Positions 1-7,680 of a DNA stretch of 16,389 nt are shown here, in pieces. Where the stretch lies: positions 1-16,389 of the forward strand of contig JAEEKC010000191.1 in NCBI GenBank assembly GCA_016282215.1. The letters are read 5' to 3'. The stretch comes from Lachnospiraceae bacterium (GTDB lineage: Bacteria; Bacillota; Clostridia; Lachnospirales; Lachnospiraceae). The notes beneath the pieces are model-generated. The model did no database searches. It was not told the DNA's origin and worked only from the letters and a program-made list of their open reading frames with translations. A program made the position numbers and the translations under genes. Position 1 is the stretch's first letter. Each line of letters begins with the position of its first letter.

Positions 1-1441
1 CTACAAGAGTCACTTCTAAAAGGACTAACGGAAGCTCGAGGAAATGATCTCTGAAGTGCACAATCTGTTCACTGTCAAGCACTTCCAGCATGGCTGATGA
101 AATATCACCCCTATAATCCCGCCCCATCTTATCGATCTCATCGAGCAGGATCAGCGGATTTTTAACCCCTGCCTGTTTGATAGCCGTCACAAGCCTGCCC
201 GGCATGGCGCCGATATACGTTCTTCTGTGTCCGCGGATCTCGGCCTCATCCCTGACACCGCCAAGCGAGATCCGAACATACTTTTTATCCATTGCCCTTG
301 CCATGCTTTTTGCAATAGATGTTTTTCCGGTTCCGGGAGGGCCTGCAAGACAGATGATCGTCGGGCTGCCGCCCTTATCTTTCAGCTGGCGCACAGCCAG
401 ATATTCCACGATCCGCTCTTTTACTTTTTCAAGACCGTAATGATCTTCCTTCAGGATTTTCTCAGCCTTCTTCAGATCTTTGTTGTCTTTTGACTTTTTA
501 TCCCAGGGCATTTCCAGAAGGGTTTCAATGTAACTCCGCTGTACGCTTGCTTCCGAAGAGTTATTGCCCATCCGTTCAAAACGCGAGATTTCTTTTTTAA
601 TTTTAGACTTAACTTCTTTCGATGCCTTTATTTTCTCTAGCTTTTCTTTGAGCGCATCTGCATCCGAGACCGAGCTTTCGTCGCCTAACTCTTCCCGGAT
701 ATAACGGAGCTGCTCCCGAAGGACATACTCTCTCTGATTCTTTTCAACCCTTTCTTTGACCTTGTCCGAGATGTCTTTTCGGATCGACATGACCTCGATC
801 TCCTTCTGAAACAGCTCCATCAGATAATCAAATCTCAATTTAAGATTTACTCTTTCCAGGACTGCCTGCTTCTTCTCGAAGGGTACCGGAAGATTCACAG
901 TCATCTGGTCCATGAGTTTTGAGAGATCTTCCAGTTCCGATAAATGCTTCAACAGCCCCTGGTCATTTTTCCGGATCAGCGCAGAATATTGCTGATGCAT
1001 TTCCAAAAGCTGACGCCGCATCGCCTCCGCATGGTTTTCAGAGATCTCTTCTCCCATATGATCATCTTCTATGATCTCAACAGCGCCCATATAACACTCG
1101 TTATCATCAAACGCCAGAAGTTTGCTCCGGCAGATTCCTTCGGCCAGAACCCGAACGATCTTGTTTGGCATCTTGATGATCTGCTTGATCCTGGCATAGG
1201 TTCCGATCTCATACAGATCATTGAACCCAGGCTTCGCCACATCGCCTCTTTTCTGTGCTGTCAGAAACAACACCTGCTCCATGGACATTGCTTTTTCCAC
1301 GGAAGCGATGGATTTCGGTCTGTTCAGATCGAAATGCGCAATGGAATCCGGTAAAATACACGTGTTCTTTAACGGTATCACCGGCATTTTGCGGGCATTC
1401 GGTTTGATTGAATTGTCCATACTCAGAATTGCACCTTCCAT
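1..1441 (-). CDS. lon: ATP-dependent protease Lon (LonA), C-terminal part outside window
   Basis: The first 480 residues of the AAA+ serine protease Lon, which unfolds and degrades damaged and regulatory proteins in the cytoplasm. The start at 1441 is an ATG with GGAG seven bases upstream. The N-terminal substrate-binding LON domain (about residues 10-210) is followed by a coiled, charged segment (about 210-320). The AAA+ module shows Walker A GPPGTGKT at residues 367-374 and Walker B LLDEIDK around residues 432-438. The Ser-Lys protease domain lies beyond the left edge. The gene is last in the visible run tig-clpP-clpX-lon, 112 bp after clpX, with a strong hairpin in between. The last few codons at the edge depart from the usual family motif (see findings). 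Family identity is certain from the motifs; completeness cannot be judged. Confidence 0.96.
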   Translation of the reverse strand, partial: MEGAILSMDNSIKPNARKMPVIPLKNTCILPDSIAHFDLNRPKSIASVEKAMSMEQVLFLTAQKRGDVAKPGFNDLYEIGTYARIKQIIKMPNKIVRVLAEGICRSKLLAFDDNECYMGAVEIIEDDHMGEEISENHAEAMRRQLLEMHQQYSALIRKNDQGLLKHLSELEDLSKLMDQMTVNLPVPFEKKQAVLERVNLKLRFDYLMELFQKEIEVMSIRKDISDKVKERVEKNQREYVLREQLRYIREELGDESSVSDADALKEKLEKIKASKEVKSKIKKEISRFERMGNNSSEASVQRSYIETLLEMPWDKKSKDNKDLKKAEKILKEDHYGLEKVKERIVEYLAVRQLKDKGGSPTIICLAGPPGTGKTSIAKSMARAMDKKYVRISLGGVRDEAEIRGHRRTYIGAMPGRLVTAIKQAGVKNPLILLDEIDKMGRDYRGDISSAMLEVLDSEQIVHFRDHFLELPLVLLEVTLV

Positions 1442-1483
1442 AGTAGCTCCTTATTCGTGTAACTCTTTAACAAAATATACATA

Positions 1484-1505
1484 CGCGCTGCCTATTGGCA
1501 GCGCG
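1484..1505 (-). terminator. Strong GC-rich hairpin between clpX and lon (possible leaky terminator or attenuator)
   Basis: Perfect inverted repeat: CGCGCTGCC and GGCAGCGCG, nine base pairs around the four-base loop TATT (plus strand). In the transcribed strand it is followed by GTATGTATATTTTG, a T-rich stretch rather than a clean T run, so an intrinsic terminator would be leaky. It lies between the clpX stop (1554) and the lon start (1441), with about 40 nt between hairpin and start codon. Likely roles are partial termination, RNA 3'-end protection of the tig-clpP-clpX message, or separation of lon expression from the upstream genes. The structure is seen directly; the role is inference. Confidence 0.5.
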
Positions 1506-1553
1506 ATATGAAACATAACTTATATAACTTAATCACAGCCGTTCAAAAAAGCT

Positions 1554-2828
1554 TTATGCCCCTTTCTTCTTCGGCTCCTCATCTGTGCTGCGAATGACGA
1601 TTGGTTTCTTTTCGCCCTTCACAACTTCTTCAGTGATGATGCATTTCTCAATGGTATAATCCGAAGGAATCTCATACATCACATCCAGCATAATGCCTTC
1701 CATAATGGAACGAAGTCCTCTGGCACCGGTTTTTCTCTCAAGCGCAAGCTTTGCGATCATGCTGACTGCTTCCGGCTCGAACTCCAATTCCACATCATCC
1801 ATGCGGAAGAGTTTCTTATACTGTTTTATCAGTGCGCTCTTGGGCTCCGTCAAAATCCTCTCCAGTGCTTCCTGGTCAAGTCCATCCAGATTTACCGTGA
1901 TCGGCACACGGCCGACAAACTCAGGGATCAGTCCGAATTTCACAAGATCCTGCGGCACGACTTCTTTGAAGACTTCACCGATCTCTACTGCCTGCTTGCT
2001 GCCGATCTCATTATCAAAACCGATGGATTTGCGGTCCAGCCTGTTCTCCACGATCTTCTCAAGCCCGTCAAAAGCGCCTGAGCAGATAAACAGGATATTC
2101 GATGTATTGATCTGGATCAGTTCCTGATGGGGATGCTTTCTGCCTCCCTGCGGCGGAACCGATGCAACCGTTCCTTCGATGATCTTCAAGAGGGCCTGCT
2201 GCACGCCTTCACCGGAAACATCTCTGGTAATGGAAACGTTTTCCCCTTTTTTGGTGATCTTATCGATCTCATCGATATAGATGATCCCGTATTCCGCTTT
2301 TTCCACATCATAATCTGCTGCCTGAATGAGCTTCAGCAGGATGTTTTCAACATCTTCACCCACATAACCGGCTTCTGTCAATGTCGTCGCATCTGCAATG
2401 GCAAACGGTACATTGATGATCTTGGCCAGCGTCTGTGCCATATAGGTTTTTCCGGATCCGGTAGGACCGATCATCAGGATGTTGCTTTTTTGCAGCTCCA
2501 CATCATCAAGATCCTTCGGAGCCGTCACCCTCTTATAATGGTTATACACCGCAACGGAAAGCACCTTCTTGGCCTGTTCCTGTCCGATCACATAGTCATC
2601 AAGGAACTCTCTGAGCTCAGCCGGTTTTAACAGTTTCAGGTCTTCCTCCGGTTTCACACCGAGAGCCTGCTCTTTTTCATACTCTTCTTCCATGATATCT
2701 ACGCACATATCGATACATTCGTCGCAGATATATACTCCGGTAGGGCCGGCGATCAGTTTGTCTACCTGATTCTCATTCCTGCCGCAAAAAGAGCATCTTA
2801 CATGTCCTTCCATAAACCTGTTTGCCAT
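1554..2828 (-). CDS. clpX: ATP-dependent Clp protease ATP-binding subunit ClpX
   Basis: Hexameric AAA+ unfoldase that recognises tagged substrates and threads them into ClpP in the cytoplasm. The 424 residues match the usual family length. The N-terminal zinc-binding domain has Cys12, Cys15, Cys35 and Cys38. Walker A GPTGSGKT is at 121-128, the pore loop GYVGED at 154-159, and Walker B IYIDEIDK at about 183-190. The ClpP-docking IGF tripeptide is at 269-271, so it can partner with ClpP. The start at 2828 follows GGGGAGAAG, and the gene begins 9 bp after the clpP stop, so the two subunits are very likely co-translated from one message. All key motifs are intact. Confidence 0.98.
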   Translation of the reverse strand: MANRFMEGHVRCSFCGRNENQVDKLIAGPTGVYICDECIDMCVDIMEEEYEKEQALGVKPEEDLKLLKPAELREFLDDYVIGQEQAKKVLSVAVYNHYKRVTAPKDLDDVELQKSNILMIGPTGSGKTYMAQTLAKIINVPFAIADATTLTEAGYVGEDVENILLKLIQAADYDVEKAEYGIIYIDEIDKITKKGENVSITRDVSGEGVQQALLKIIEGTVASVPPQGGRKHPHQELIQINTSNILFICSGAFDGLEKIVENRLDRKSIGFDNEIGSKQAVEIGEVFKEVVPQDLVKFGLIPEFVGRVPITVNLDGLDQEALERILTEPKSALIKQYKKLFRMDDVELEFEPEAVSMIAKLALERKTGARGLRSIMEGIMLDVMYEIPSDYTIEKCIITEEVVKGEKKPIVIRSTDEEPKKKGA

Positions 2829-2837
2829 CTTCTCCCC

Positions 2838-3452
2838 TTATGATTTCTTCTTATCTTTTTCTTCGGTCTCAGCCCTGTTCTCGATCACGCGGTCGATCAG
2901 GCCGTATTTGAGCGCCTCAGGAGCGAGCATCCAGTTATCACGCTCTGTATCTGCTGCAATCACCTCTAAGGGCTGTCCTGTATTAGCAGAAAGGATCTTG
3001 TTCATCCTCTCTTTGGTCTGAATGATATGCTTTGCTGCGATCTCGATCTCAGTTGCCTGTCCTTTGGAACCGCCAAGGGGCTGATGGATCATGATCTCTG
3101 CATTAGGAAGTGCAAGCCTCTTGCCCTTGGTGCCGCCTGCCAGAAGGAAAGCGCCCATGCTGGCTGCCAGTCCTACACAGATCGTGGAAACATCGCACTT
3201 GATATACTGCATCGTATCATAGATCGCCATACCGTCCGTAATGGAACCGCCGGGCGAATTGATATAAAGCTGAACATCCTTATCCGGGTCTTCTGCTTCA
3301 AGGAAGAGAAGCTGTGCCACAACCACGCTGGCAGAAGTACTGTCCACCTCTTCACCGAGGAAGATGATCCTTTCTTTTAAAAGCCTGGAATAGATATCAT
3401 ATGACCGCTCACCGCGGGATGTCTGTTCAATGACGTAAGGTACCAAACTCAT
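2838..3452 (-). CDS. clpP: ATP-dependent Clp protease proteolytic subunit ClpP
   Basis: Serine peptidase subunit that forms the double-heptamer proteolytic chamber used by ClpX and other Clp ATPases. The 204-residue protein has the complete triad: Ser98 in GLAASMGAF, His123 in MIHQPLGG and Asp172 in ERD. The substrate-channel motif NSPGGS is at residues 65-70. The start at 3452 is preceded by AGGAGG with seven bases of spacing. The acidic/lysine-rich C-terminal tail (EEKDKKKS) is typical. It lies downstream of tig and directly upstream of clpX. The 93-bp leader between tig and clpP carries a 16-bp direct repeat and a hairpin that may regulate or process the message (inference). Confidence 0.98.
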   Translation of the reverse strand: MSLVPYVIEQTSRGERSYDIYSRLLKERIIFLGEEVDSTSASVVVAQLLFLEAEDPDKDVQLYINSPGGSITDGMAIYDTMQYIKCDVSTICVGLAASMGAFLLAGGTKGKRLALPNAEIMIHQPLGGSKGQATEIEIAAKHIIQTKERMNKILSANTGQPLEVIAADTERDNWMLAPEALKYGLIDRVIENRAETEEKDKKKS

Positions 3453-3473
3453 CTTTTCTCCTCCTAATTAAGG

Positions 3474-3544
3474 ATTTCATTTATCGGCTTCGTATTCTCA
3501 TAATGAGCCTTCTGCAGTGCTATTAATAATTTCATTTATCGGCT
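3474..3544. repeat. Two 16-bp direct repeats flanking a hairpin between tig and clpP
   Basis: The sequence ATTTCATTTATCGGCT occurs at 3474-3489 and again at 3529-3544, exactly 55 bp apart. The second copy begins one base past the tig stop codon (3546-3548). Between them, in the transcribed strand, a stem GGCT...AGCC encloses a GAGA loop region (about 3484-3508) that resembles a degenerate copy of the dispersed hairpin repeat found elsewhere in the window. The layout suggests a small repeat inserted with duplication of flanking sequence, or a local duplication (inference). Confidence 0.6.
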
Positions 3545-3545
3545 C

Positions 3546-4832
3546 TTAAGCCTCTACTGCGCTGTCTCTGACAAGCTCAGCAGCTTTGGTTACTGCCAGA
3601 TCCTTCATAATCTCTTCTTTGCCTGCCTCGCCGATCATTTCTTTTGCTTTATCCTGCTCCATGCGATAAGCCTCAGCAACCTTCTTTACTTCTTCTTCAA
3701 AATCTTCCTCAGTTGCCTGAATGCCTTCAGCCTCTACGATGGCTTCAAGAACCAGACGGGATTTGATCCGAAGCTCTGCCTGCGGTCTGATCTGTTCAAG
3801 CATCTTTTCTTCATCCGTACCGGTGAACATCTTATACTGGTCAAAGGAAAGTCCCTGGCTGGTGATCCTCTGTTCAAACTCTTCGAGCATCTGCTGCTGA
3901 GTCGTCTCGATCATTGCTTCCGGAATATCCATACGGCTGTCAGCGATCACGGCCTCAATGGCTGCTTTTTCCTTCTCATCATTCGCGCTCTTCTGTTTCT
4001 TCTCTGCGAGCTCTTCACGAATGCTGTCTCTGTATTCAGCGATGGTATCATATTCGGATACCTCGCTTGCAAACTCATCATCTGCCTCAGGAAGCTGCTC
4101 TTCCTTGATACCCTTAACCGTTACCTTGAAAAGTGCGGGCTTGCCTGCCAGATCTTCCGCATGATAATCCTCCGGGAAGGTCACATTAACGTCAACTGCA
4201 TCACCGATATTCTTGCCGATGAGCTGCTCTTCAAAGGTATCGATGAAAGAATGGGAACCGATCACAAGCTCATAATCCTCACCCTTGCCACCATCGAACG
4301 GCTCATCATCAACGAAGCCCTCAAAGTCAATGGTCACTTTATCCTTATCCTGAACCGGACGATCCTCAATGGTCATCTCACGTGCATTGTTGCGACGCTC
4401 GCGGTCGATCACTTCATCGATATCCGCATCTGTTACTTCGACATCAACCTTAGCGATCTTAACGCCTTTGTATTTACCGAGTTCAACGCCGGGCTTTAAG
4501 GCAACCTCAGCCTCATAGATGAAATCCTGATCCGGCTGCAGCTGAATGACCGTTACCTTCGGGGATGAAACGATATCCTCGCCGCACTCATCATAGGCCT
4601 TTGCATAAGTGGGAGAAAACAGATCGTTTGCTGCATCCTCTAAAAAGATTCCCTTTCCATACATCTTCTCAACCATGGCAAGAGGCACCTTGCCCTTACG
4701 GAAGCCGGGAACAGAGATGTTCTTTTTCTGTCTCTGATATACCTTCTTCACTGCCTCATTCAGCTCCTCAGCAGGAACCGTGATGGTCAGTTTCGCCATG
4801 TTATGCTCCAGTTTTTCTACCTGTACGCTCAT
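3546..4832 (-). CDS. tig: Trigger factor (ribosome-associated chaperone and peptidyl-prolyl isomerase)
   Basis: First chaperone to meet nascent chains at the ribosome exit tunnel. The N-terminal ribosome-binding domain contains the signature GFRKGKVP at residues 43-50, which docks on ribosomal protein uL23. The FKBP-type isomerase domain spans roughly 155-245. The helical C-terminal chaperone arms (about 260-428) are rich in Glu and Lys. I chose the ATG at 4832 (428 residues, family-typical length) because AAGGAGGA lies 10-11 bases upstream; a frame-open extension to 4868 has no ribosome binding site and adds residues not expected in the family. It is the first gene of the tig-clpP-clpX-lon quality-control run and has its own promoter at 4944-4972. 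Confidence 0.97.
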   Translation of the reverse strand: MSVQVEKLEHNMAKLTITVPAEELNEAVKKVYQRQKKNISVPGFRKGKVPLAMVEKMYGKGIFLEDAANDLFSPTYAKAYDECGEDIVSSPKVTVIQLQPDQDFIYEAEVALKPGVELGKYKGVKIAKVDVEVTDADIDEVIDRERRNNAREMTIEDRPVQDKDKVTIDFEGFVDDEPFDGGKGEDYELVIGSHSFIDTFEEQLIGKNIGDAVDVNVTFPEDYHAEDLAGKPALFKVTVKGIKEEQLPEADDEFASEVSEYDTIAEYRDSIREELAEKKQKSANDEKEKAAIEAVIADSRMDIPEAMIETTQQQMLEEFEQRITSQGLSFDQYKMFTGTDEEKMLEQIRPQAELRIKSRLVLEAIVEAEGIQATEEDFEEEVKKVAEAYRMEQDKAKEMIGEAGKEEIMKDLAVTKAAELVRDSAVEA

Positions 4833-4913
4833 TGTAAAAAAATCCTCCTTTAAATGCCCTTGGCACAATTTTTCATTCTCACATATCGGTCCTGTCAGCA
4901 GTCAGTTTTTCCT

Positions 4914-4929
4914 GCATCAGGCCTCATGC
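4914..4929. promoter_or_regulatory. Near-palindrome in the tig 5' leader
   Basis: GCATCAGGCCTCATGC is a 16-bp palindrome with a single mismatched pair. It starts about 8 bases after the predicted transcription start of tig, a position where an operator or an RNA hairpin could act. No CtsR- or CIRCE-type operator is visible here, so the usual Gram-positive heat-shock repressors are not indicated. A chance palindrome cannot be excluded. Confidence 0.3.
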
Positions 4930-4943
4930 CCACAATCCAAAAT

Positions 4944-4972
4944 ATTATAGCACGTAAAAATCCATTACGCAA
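4944..4972 (-). promoter_or_regulatory. Sigma-A-type promoter of the tig-clpP-clpX(-lon) operon
   Basis: On the minus strand, -35 TTGCGT (4967-4972) and -10 TATAAT (4944-4949) are separated by exactly 17 bases. Transcription should start near 4937, leaving a leader of about 105 nt before the tig start at 4832. The -35 box begins about 10 bp from the stop of the upstream 828-codon gene, so the two transcription units are packed closely with no obvious terminator between them. Confidence 0.8.
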
Positions 4973-4981
4973 GTAAAACCC

Positions 4982-7468
4982 CTACATCCCCACCGGTATG
5001 CTGTAATGGTATATCGTGCTCTTTCCGTCGTTTTCTTCCACATCTGACCAGAAGATCTGTCCGTTAAAAAAGACTGGCTGCGTTCCACCGGTAAAGATCA
5101 TGTTCTTATATTTCTTTTTCGCAAGGACTTTTCCCGTATCATCCAAAAGCACGTAATGAAGAACTCCCTTTGGATCTTTTTCGCTGTAAACAGAGTACAT
5201 GATCGCAAACAGTTCGTCCGAGATCTTGATGATCCGGCTTTCGCCGACGGTGGTTTTCGACTTCTTGGGATTGTACCTTGTCAGCCACTGAAGATGGATA
5301 TCCGAGCCGTCTTTTTTACAGGTGATCAAAAGTACATTGCGCTTGTAGGTTTCTTTATTGCCCGTCACCCCTGCAACCTTCTCCCCTTGCGGCGTGGAAA
5401 GAGCCGTCACAAGAACGTGCTCTTTTCCGACCTCCATACCGCCTGCATTTATACCGGTGTAGTTGCCCCCTTTTCCGATCGCACGAAACAGATCAACCGT
5501 TTCGGGATCAACTTTGGTTTCCATATTGAAATGATCAAACCCGTAGAAATAATCCGTCTCATAATTCCTATAGGGATCATACTGCCTTGTAATCGTCAGC
5601 CGGAGCGCTCTCGGATAGGCATCACCGTGATCTAACTGATATATGGTATCGCCCTTGATTTTCACGAATTGGTTAAAGGAATGGCTGACGTAGCTCATAT
5701 CTGCCATATTGTAGGTCATATCCTTTGTATGGATCGCAAACCCGATATTGCTCTGATGCCTGGTGCCGTCCTCACCGGCAAACATGCCTCTCGCCATAAA
5801 CAGGACCAGCGTATCGCCTTTCATTGCCATCCGTCCGTTTCCGGCCTTAAACTGATCCCATATTCCGACAAACTGATTCGAGGCATTGCCTTTGATATTG
5901 CAGGTACCGCACTTTTTCCAGGCGCTGTTATACTTGACAACTTTCACGACGATCTTGTCAGGGTTTTCCTCATCATTCAGAAAACCGGTGGCGACATAGT
6001 AATTTCCGTCCTCGCCGTAGTAAAAAGCGCCCCAGGTATCATGCTTTCCGATATTGACAGTCTTCTTCTTTTTGATCTTCAGTTTTCCGCTGAGGGTGTA
6101 ATCATAGAGTTTCGCGTCCCTGACCACGACCACATGAAGTTTTCCGCCTTTTTGATAATAGTAAGTCTCATCCGCACAGGACCAGTTATACCATTCCGAA
6201 TACTGTCCCTTTTTGAGTGTTTGTTTGGTTTTGACAGGCACGGATTTTTTTGCGGCTGCTTTTGCCGGCGGCAGATAGAGGGAGACCTCTTCCGACTGAA
6301 AGATCTTCCCGTCCGGATACCGGACCTGAATCCTGTAATAGTAGGTATGTCCTCGCTTTCCTGCGATCTGTGCACGATACCCTTTCGTCATCCAATCGGT
6401 CACCGGTTTATAAACACCGTTTTCCGACTCACTCCTTATGACCTGCCAGGCTGCAGCATCCGCGACTTCATGCCAGGTGACAAGCTGCGCCTTTCCCGCA
6501 TTTTTCACCGAAGTGATCGCCGATGACAGATAGCTGCCGGGTTTGTTATTCGAATCATCCATCAGACGGATACTGACATCGCCGTCGCGAACAGGATCGT
6601 CCGAGTCTGATCTGATCTTCCAGTCTGCGTAAAAAATCTTACCCTCATTTGTTTTCATAAAAGGGATGACAAAGAATTCCTGCTTTATATAGGGATCACA
6701 TTTGATCTCGGTGGAGGATGCGTCTGCAGGCAGTGTCATAACTGGCTGCGGCGCATTCCGGTCCGCACCGTCACGAACGAATCGATACACATAGTAGCCA
6801 TCGCATACTCCTAACGGGGTCCATTTCAAAAGCGCCGTATCAAATGATTTCTTGGAAACCGTAAGCTGCCCCACTTCCTCCGGGCAGATATACAGATGCA
6901 CCCTGCAAACCGAAGCTCCTGCCTGTATAACCACATCCGCTTTTCCATAGTCATTCAGATTCAGCTCAATATCCCAGCTTACCTCTCTTTCGCTCGCATT
7001 ATAGGTGTAACCCGCAAACTCCTTTTCCCGAAAACCTTCTTTCGGACTGACAACCGCAGGGTTTGCAGAGGATACAACGATCTTTGTTTTTGTCCGCGGT
7101 CTGATCCTGCCCGAAAGCCGCAGAAAGTAATAACCTTTGCTGTATAATGTGTCAATAAAACTCCCATCGCCTTGCTGTTCTAAGTCCTCGATGGACATAG
7201 CAGACAAAGCCGTATCCGAATACGCCGGTTCAACGTCATCGTCTTCAGCATAATCATCATAACCATCATCTTCGGTTTCGCCGGTGATCTCTTCCGTCTG
7301 AAGCTTCGTATCTTCGGTTTGTTCCGATATAACTTCGGGGTCTGCAAACACAGACCCCGGAAACATTATCAGTATCATGATTACAAGCATTACAGCAGGT
7401 ACGCATTTTTGCAGACCGATCGATCGTCTTGCGTTTTTATTCTGAATTAAGTCAATCAGTAACTGCAT
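4982..7468 (-). CDS. Secreted protein with fibronectin-III-like modules and a possible C-terminal beta-propeller
   Basis: 828 residues, not assigned to a named family. The N-terminus has a basic stretch, a hydrophobic core (about 23-40) and a V-F-A cleavage site after residue 42, a plausible signal peptide. An acidic Glu/Asp-rich segment follows (about 43-85), then a beta-rich region (about 95-190). Two fibronectin-III-like modules, with YYVYR and YYYRIQV strand motifs, lie at about 195-285 and 305-395. The last 420 residues are rich in Trp, Tyr and Gly with repeating strand-turn patterns, suggestive of a beta-propeller or similar surface fold (inference). There is no LPxTG or lipobox. The start at 7468 has GAGG seven bases upstream and overlaps the preceding small ORF by 17 bp. 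The nearby promoter at 4944 starts a separate unit. Confidence 0.75.
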   Translation of the reverse strand: MQLLIDLIQNKNARRSIGLQKCVPAVMLVIMILIMFPGSVFADPEVISEQTEDTKLQTEEITGETEDDGYDDYAEDDDVEPAYSDTALSAMSIEDLEQQGDGSFIDTLYSKGYYFLRLSGRIRPRTKTKIVVSSANPAVVSPKEGFREKEFAGYTYNASEREVSWDIELNLNDYGKADVVIQAGASVCRVHLYICPEEVGQLTVSKKSFDTALLKWTPLGVCDGYYVYRFVRDGADRNAPQPVMTLPADASSTEIKCDPYIKQEFFVIPFMKTNEGKIFYADWKIRSDSDDPVRDGDVSIRLMDDSNNKPGSYLSSAITSVKNAGKAQLVTWHEVADAAAWQVIRSESENGVYKPVTDWMTKGYRAQIAGKRGHTYYYRIQVRYPDGKIFQSEEVSLYLPPAKAAAKKSVPVKTKQTLKKGQYSEWYNWSCADETYYYQKGGKLHVVVVRDAKLYDYTLSGKLKIKKKKTVNIGKHDTWGAFYYGEDGNYYVATGFLNDEENPDKIVVKVVKYNSAWKKCGTCNIKGNASNQFVGIWDQFKAGNGRMAMKGDTLVLFMARGMFAGEDGTRHQSNIGFAIHTKDMTYNMADMSYVSHSFNQFVKIKGDTIYQLDHGDAYPRALRLTITRQYDPYRNYETDYFYGFDHFNMETKVDPETVDLFRAIGKGGNYTGINAGGMEVGKEHVLVTALSTPQGEKVAGVTGNKETYKRNVLLITCKKDGSDIHLQWLTRYNPKKSKTTVGESRIIKISDELFAIMYSVYSEKDPKGVLHYVLLDDTGKVLAKKKYKNMIFTGGTQPVFFNGQIFWSDVEENDGKSTIYHYSIPVGM

Positions 7469-7595
7469 ACTTTTTCCTCAATCTTTCTTCCCTCGCCTGA
7501 TCAAGATCAGTATCACCTTTCAGGATGCCGGTAAGGGAATCGGTAAGCTGTTTCCCATAATTGTTTTCTGTGGTAGTATCTATATTCTCGGTCAT
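7452..7595 (-). CDS. Small 47-residue hypothetical protein, coupled to the secreted protein gene
   Basis: ATG at 7595 follows a run of six G residues six to eleven bases upstream. The frame encodes 47 residues, beginning MTENIDTTTENNYGKQL and ending REERLRKKYAVTD, mostly helical and charged, with no signal peptide. Its TGA overlaps the start of the downstream 828-codon gene by 17 bp, and that gene's ribosome binding site lies inside this ORF, a typical arrangement for translational coupling. The LxxxREERLRKKY tail is reminiscent of small antitoxin-like or regulatory proteins, but I do not recognise a family and assign no function. Confidence 0.5.
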   Translation of the reverse strand: MTENIDTTTENNYGKQLTDSLTGILKGDTDLDQAREERLRKKYAVTD

Positions 7596-7680
7596 AAGAT
7601 CCCCCCATTCTCTAATTTGCTTTTAATTCTGTAATGTCTTTTTTGTCATCTTTTACTTACACTTGTTGAATGTCTTTTTG
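7596..7680. other. AT-rich intergenic stretch with a repeated motif downstream of the recombinase gene
   Basis: This 85-bp stretch separates the recombinase stop from the small ORF. AATGTCTTTTT occurs at 7633-7643 and again at 7669-7679, 36 bp apart. No convincing -35/-10 pair or terminator is visible, so the small ORF and secreted protein may be read through from the recombinase gene. The repeated motif could be a recombinase binding site or a chance product of AT-rich sequence. Confidence 0.3.

Noticed and set aside
177..1511. Open reading frames on the plus strand across lon, and similar ones across all other genes
   Set aside because: They are antisense shadows of well-conserved minus-strand genes, lack ribosome binding sites and have no recognisable domains.
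4870..4905. A further copy of the dispersed hairpin repeat in the tig leader (ACCGATATG followed by AGAATG)
   Set aside because: The 5' half is similar and the position fits, but the 3' arm does not pair, so I do not count it as a supported copy.
4833..4943. CtsR or CIRCE heat-shock operator in front of the tig-clpP-clpX operon
   Set aside because: No AGTCAAA tandem or TTAGCACTC inverted repeat is present in the leader or promoter, or in the clpP leader.
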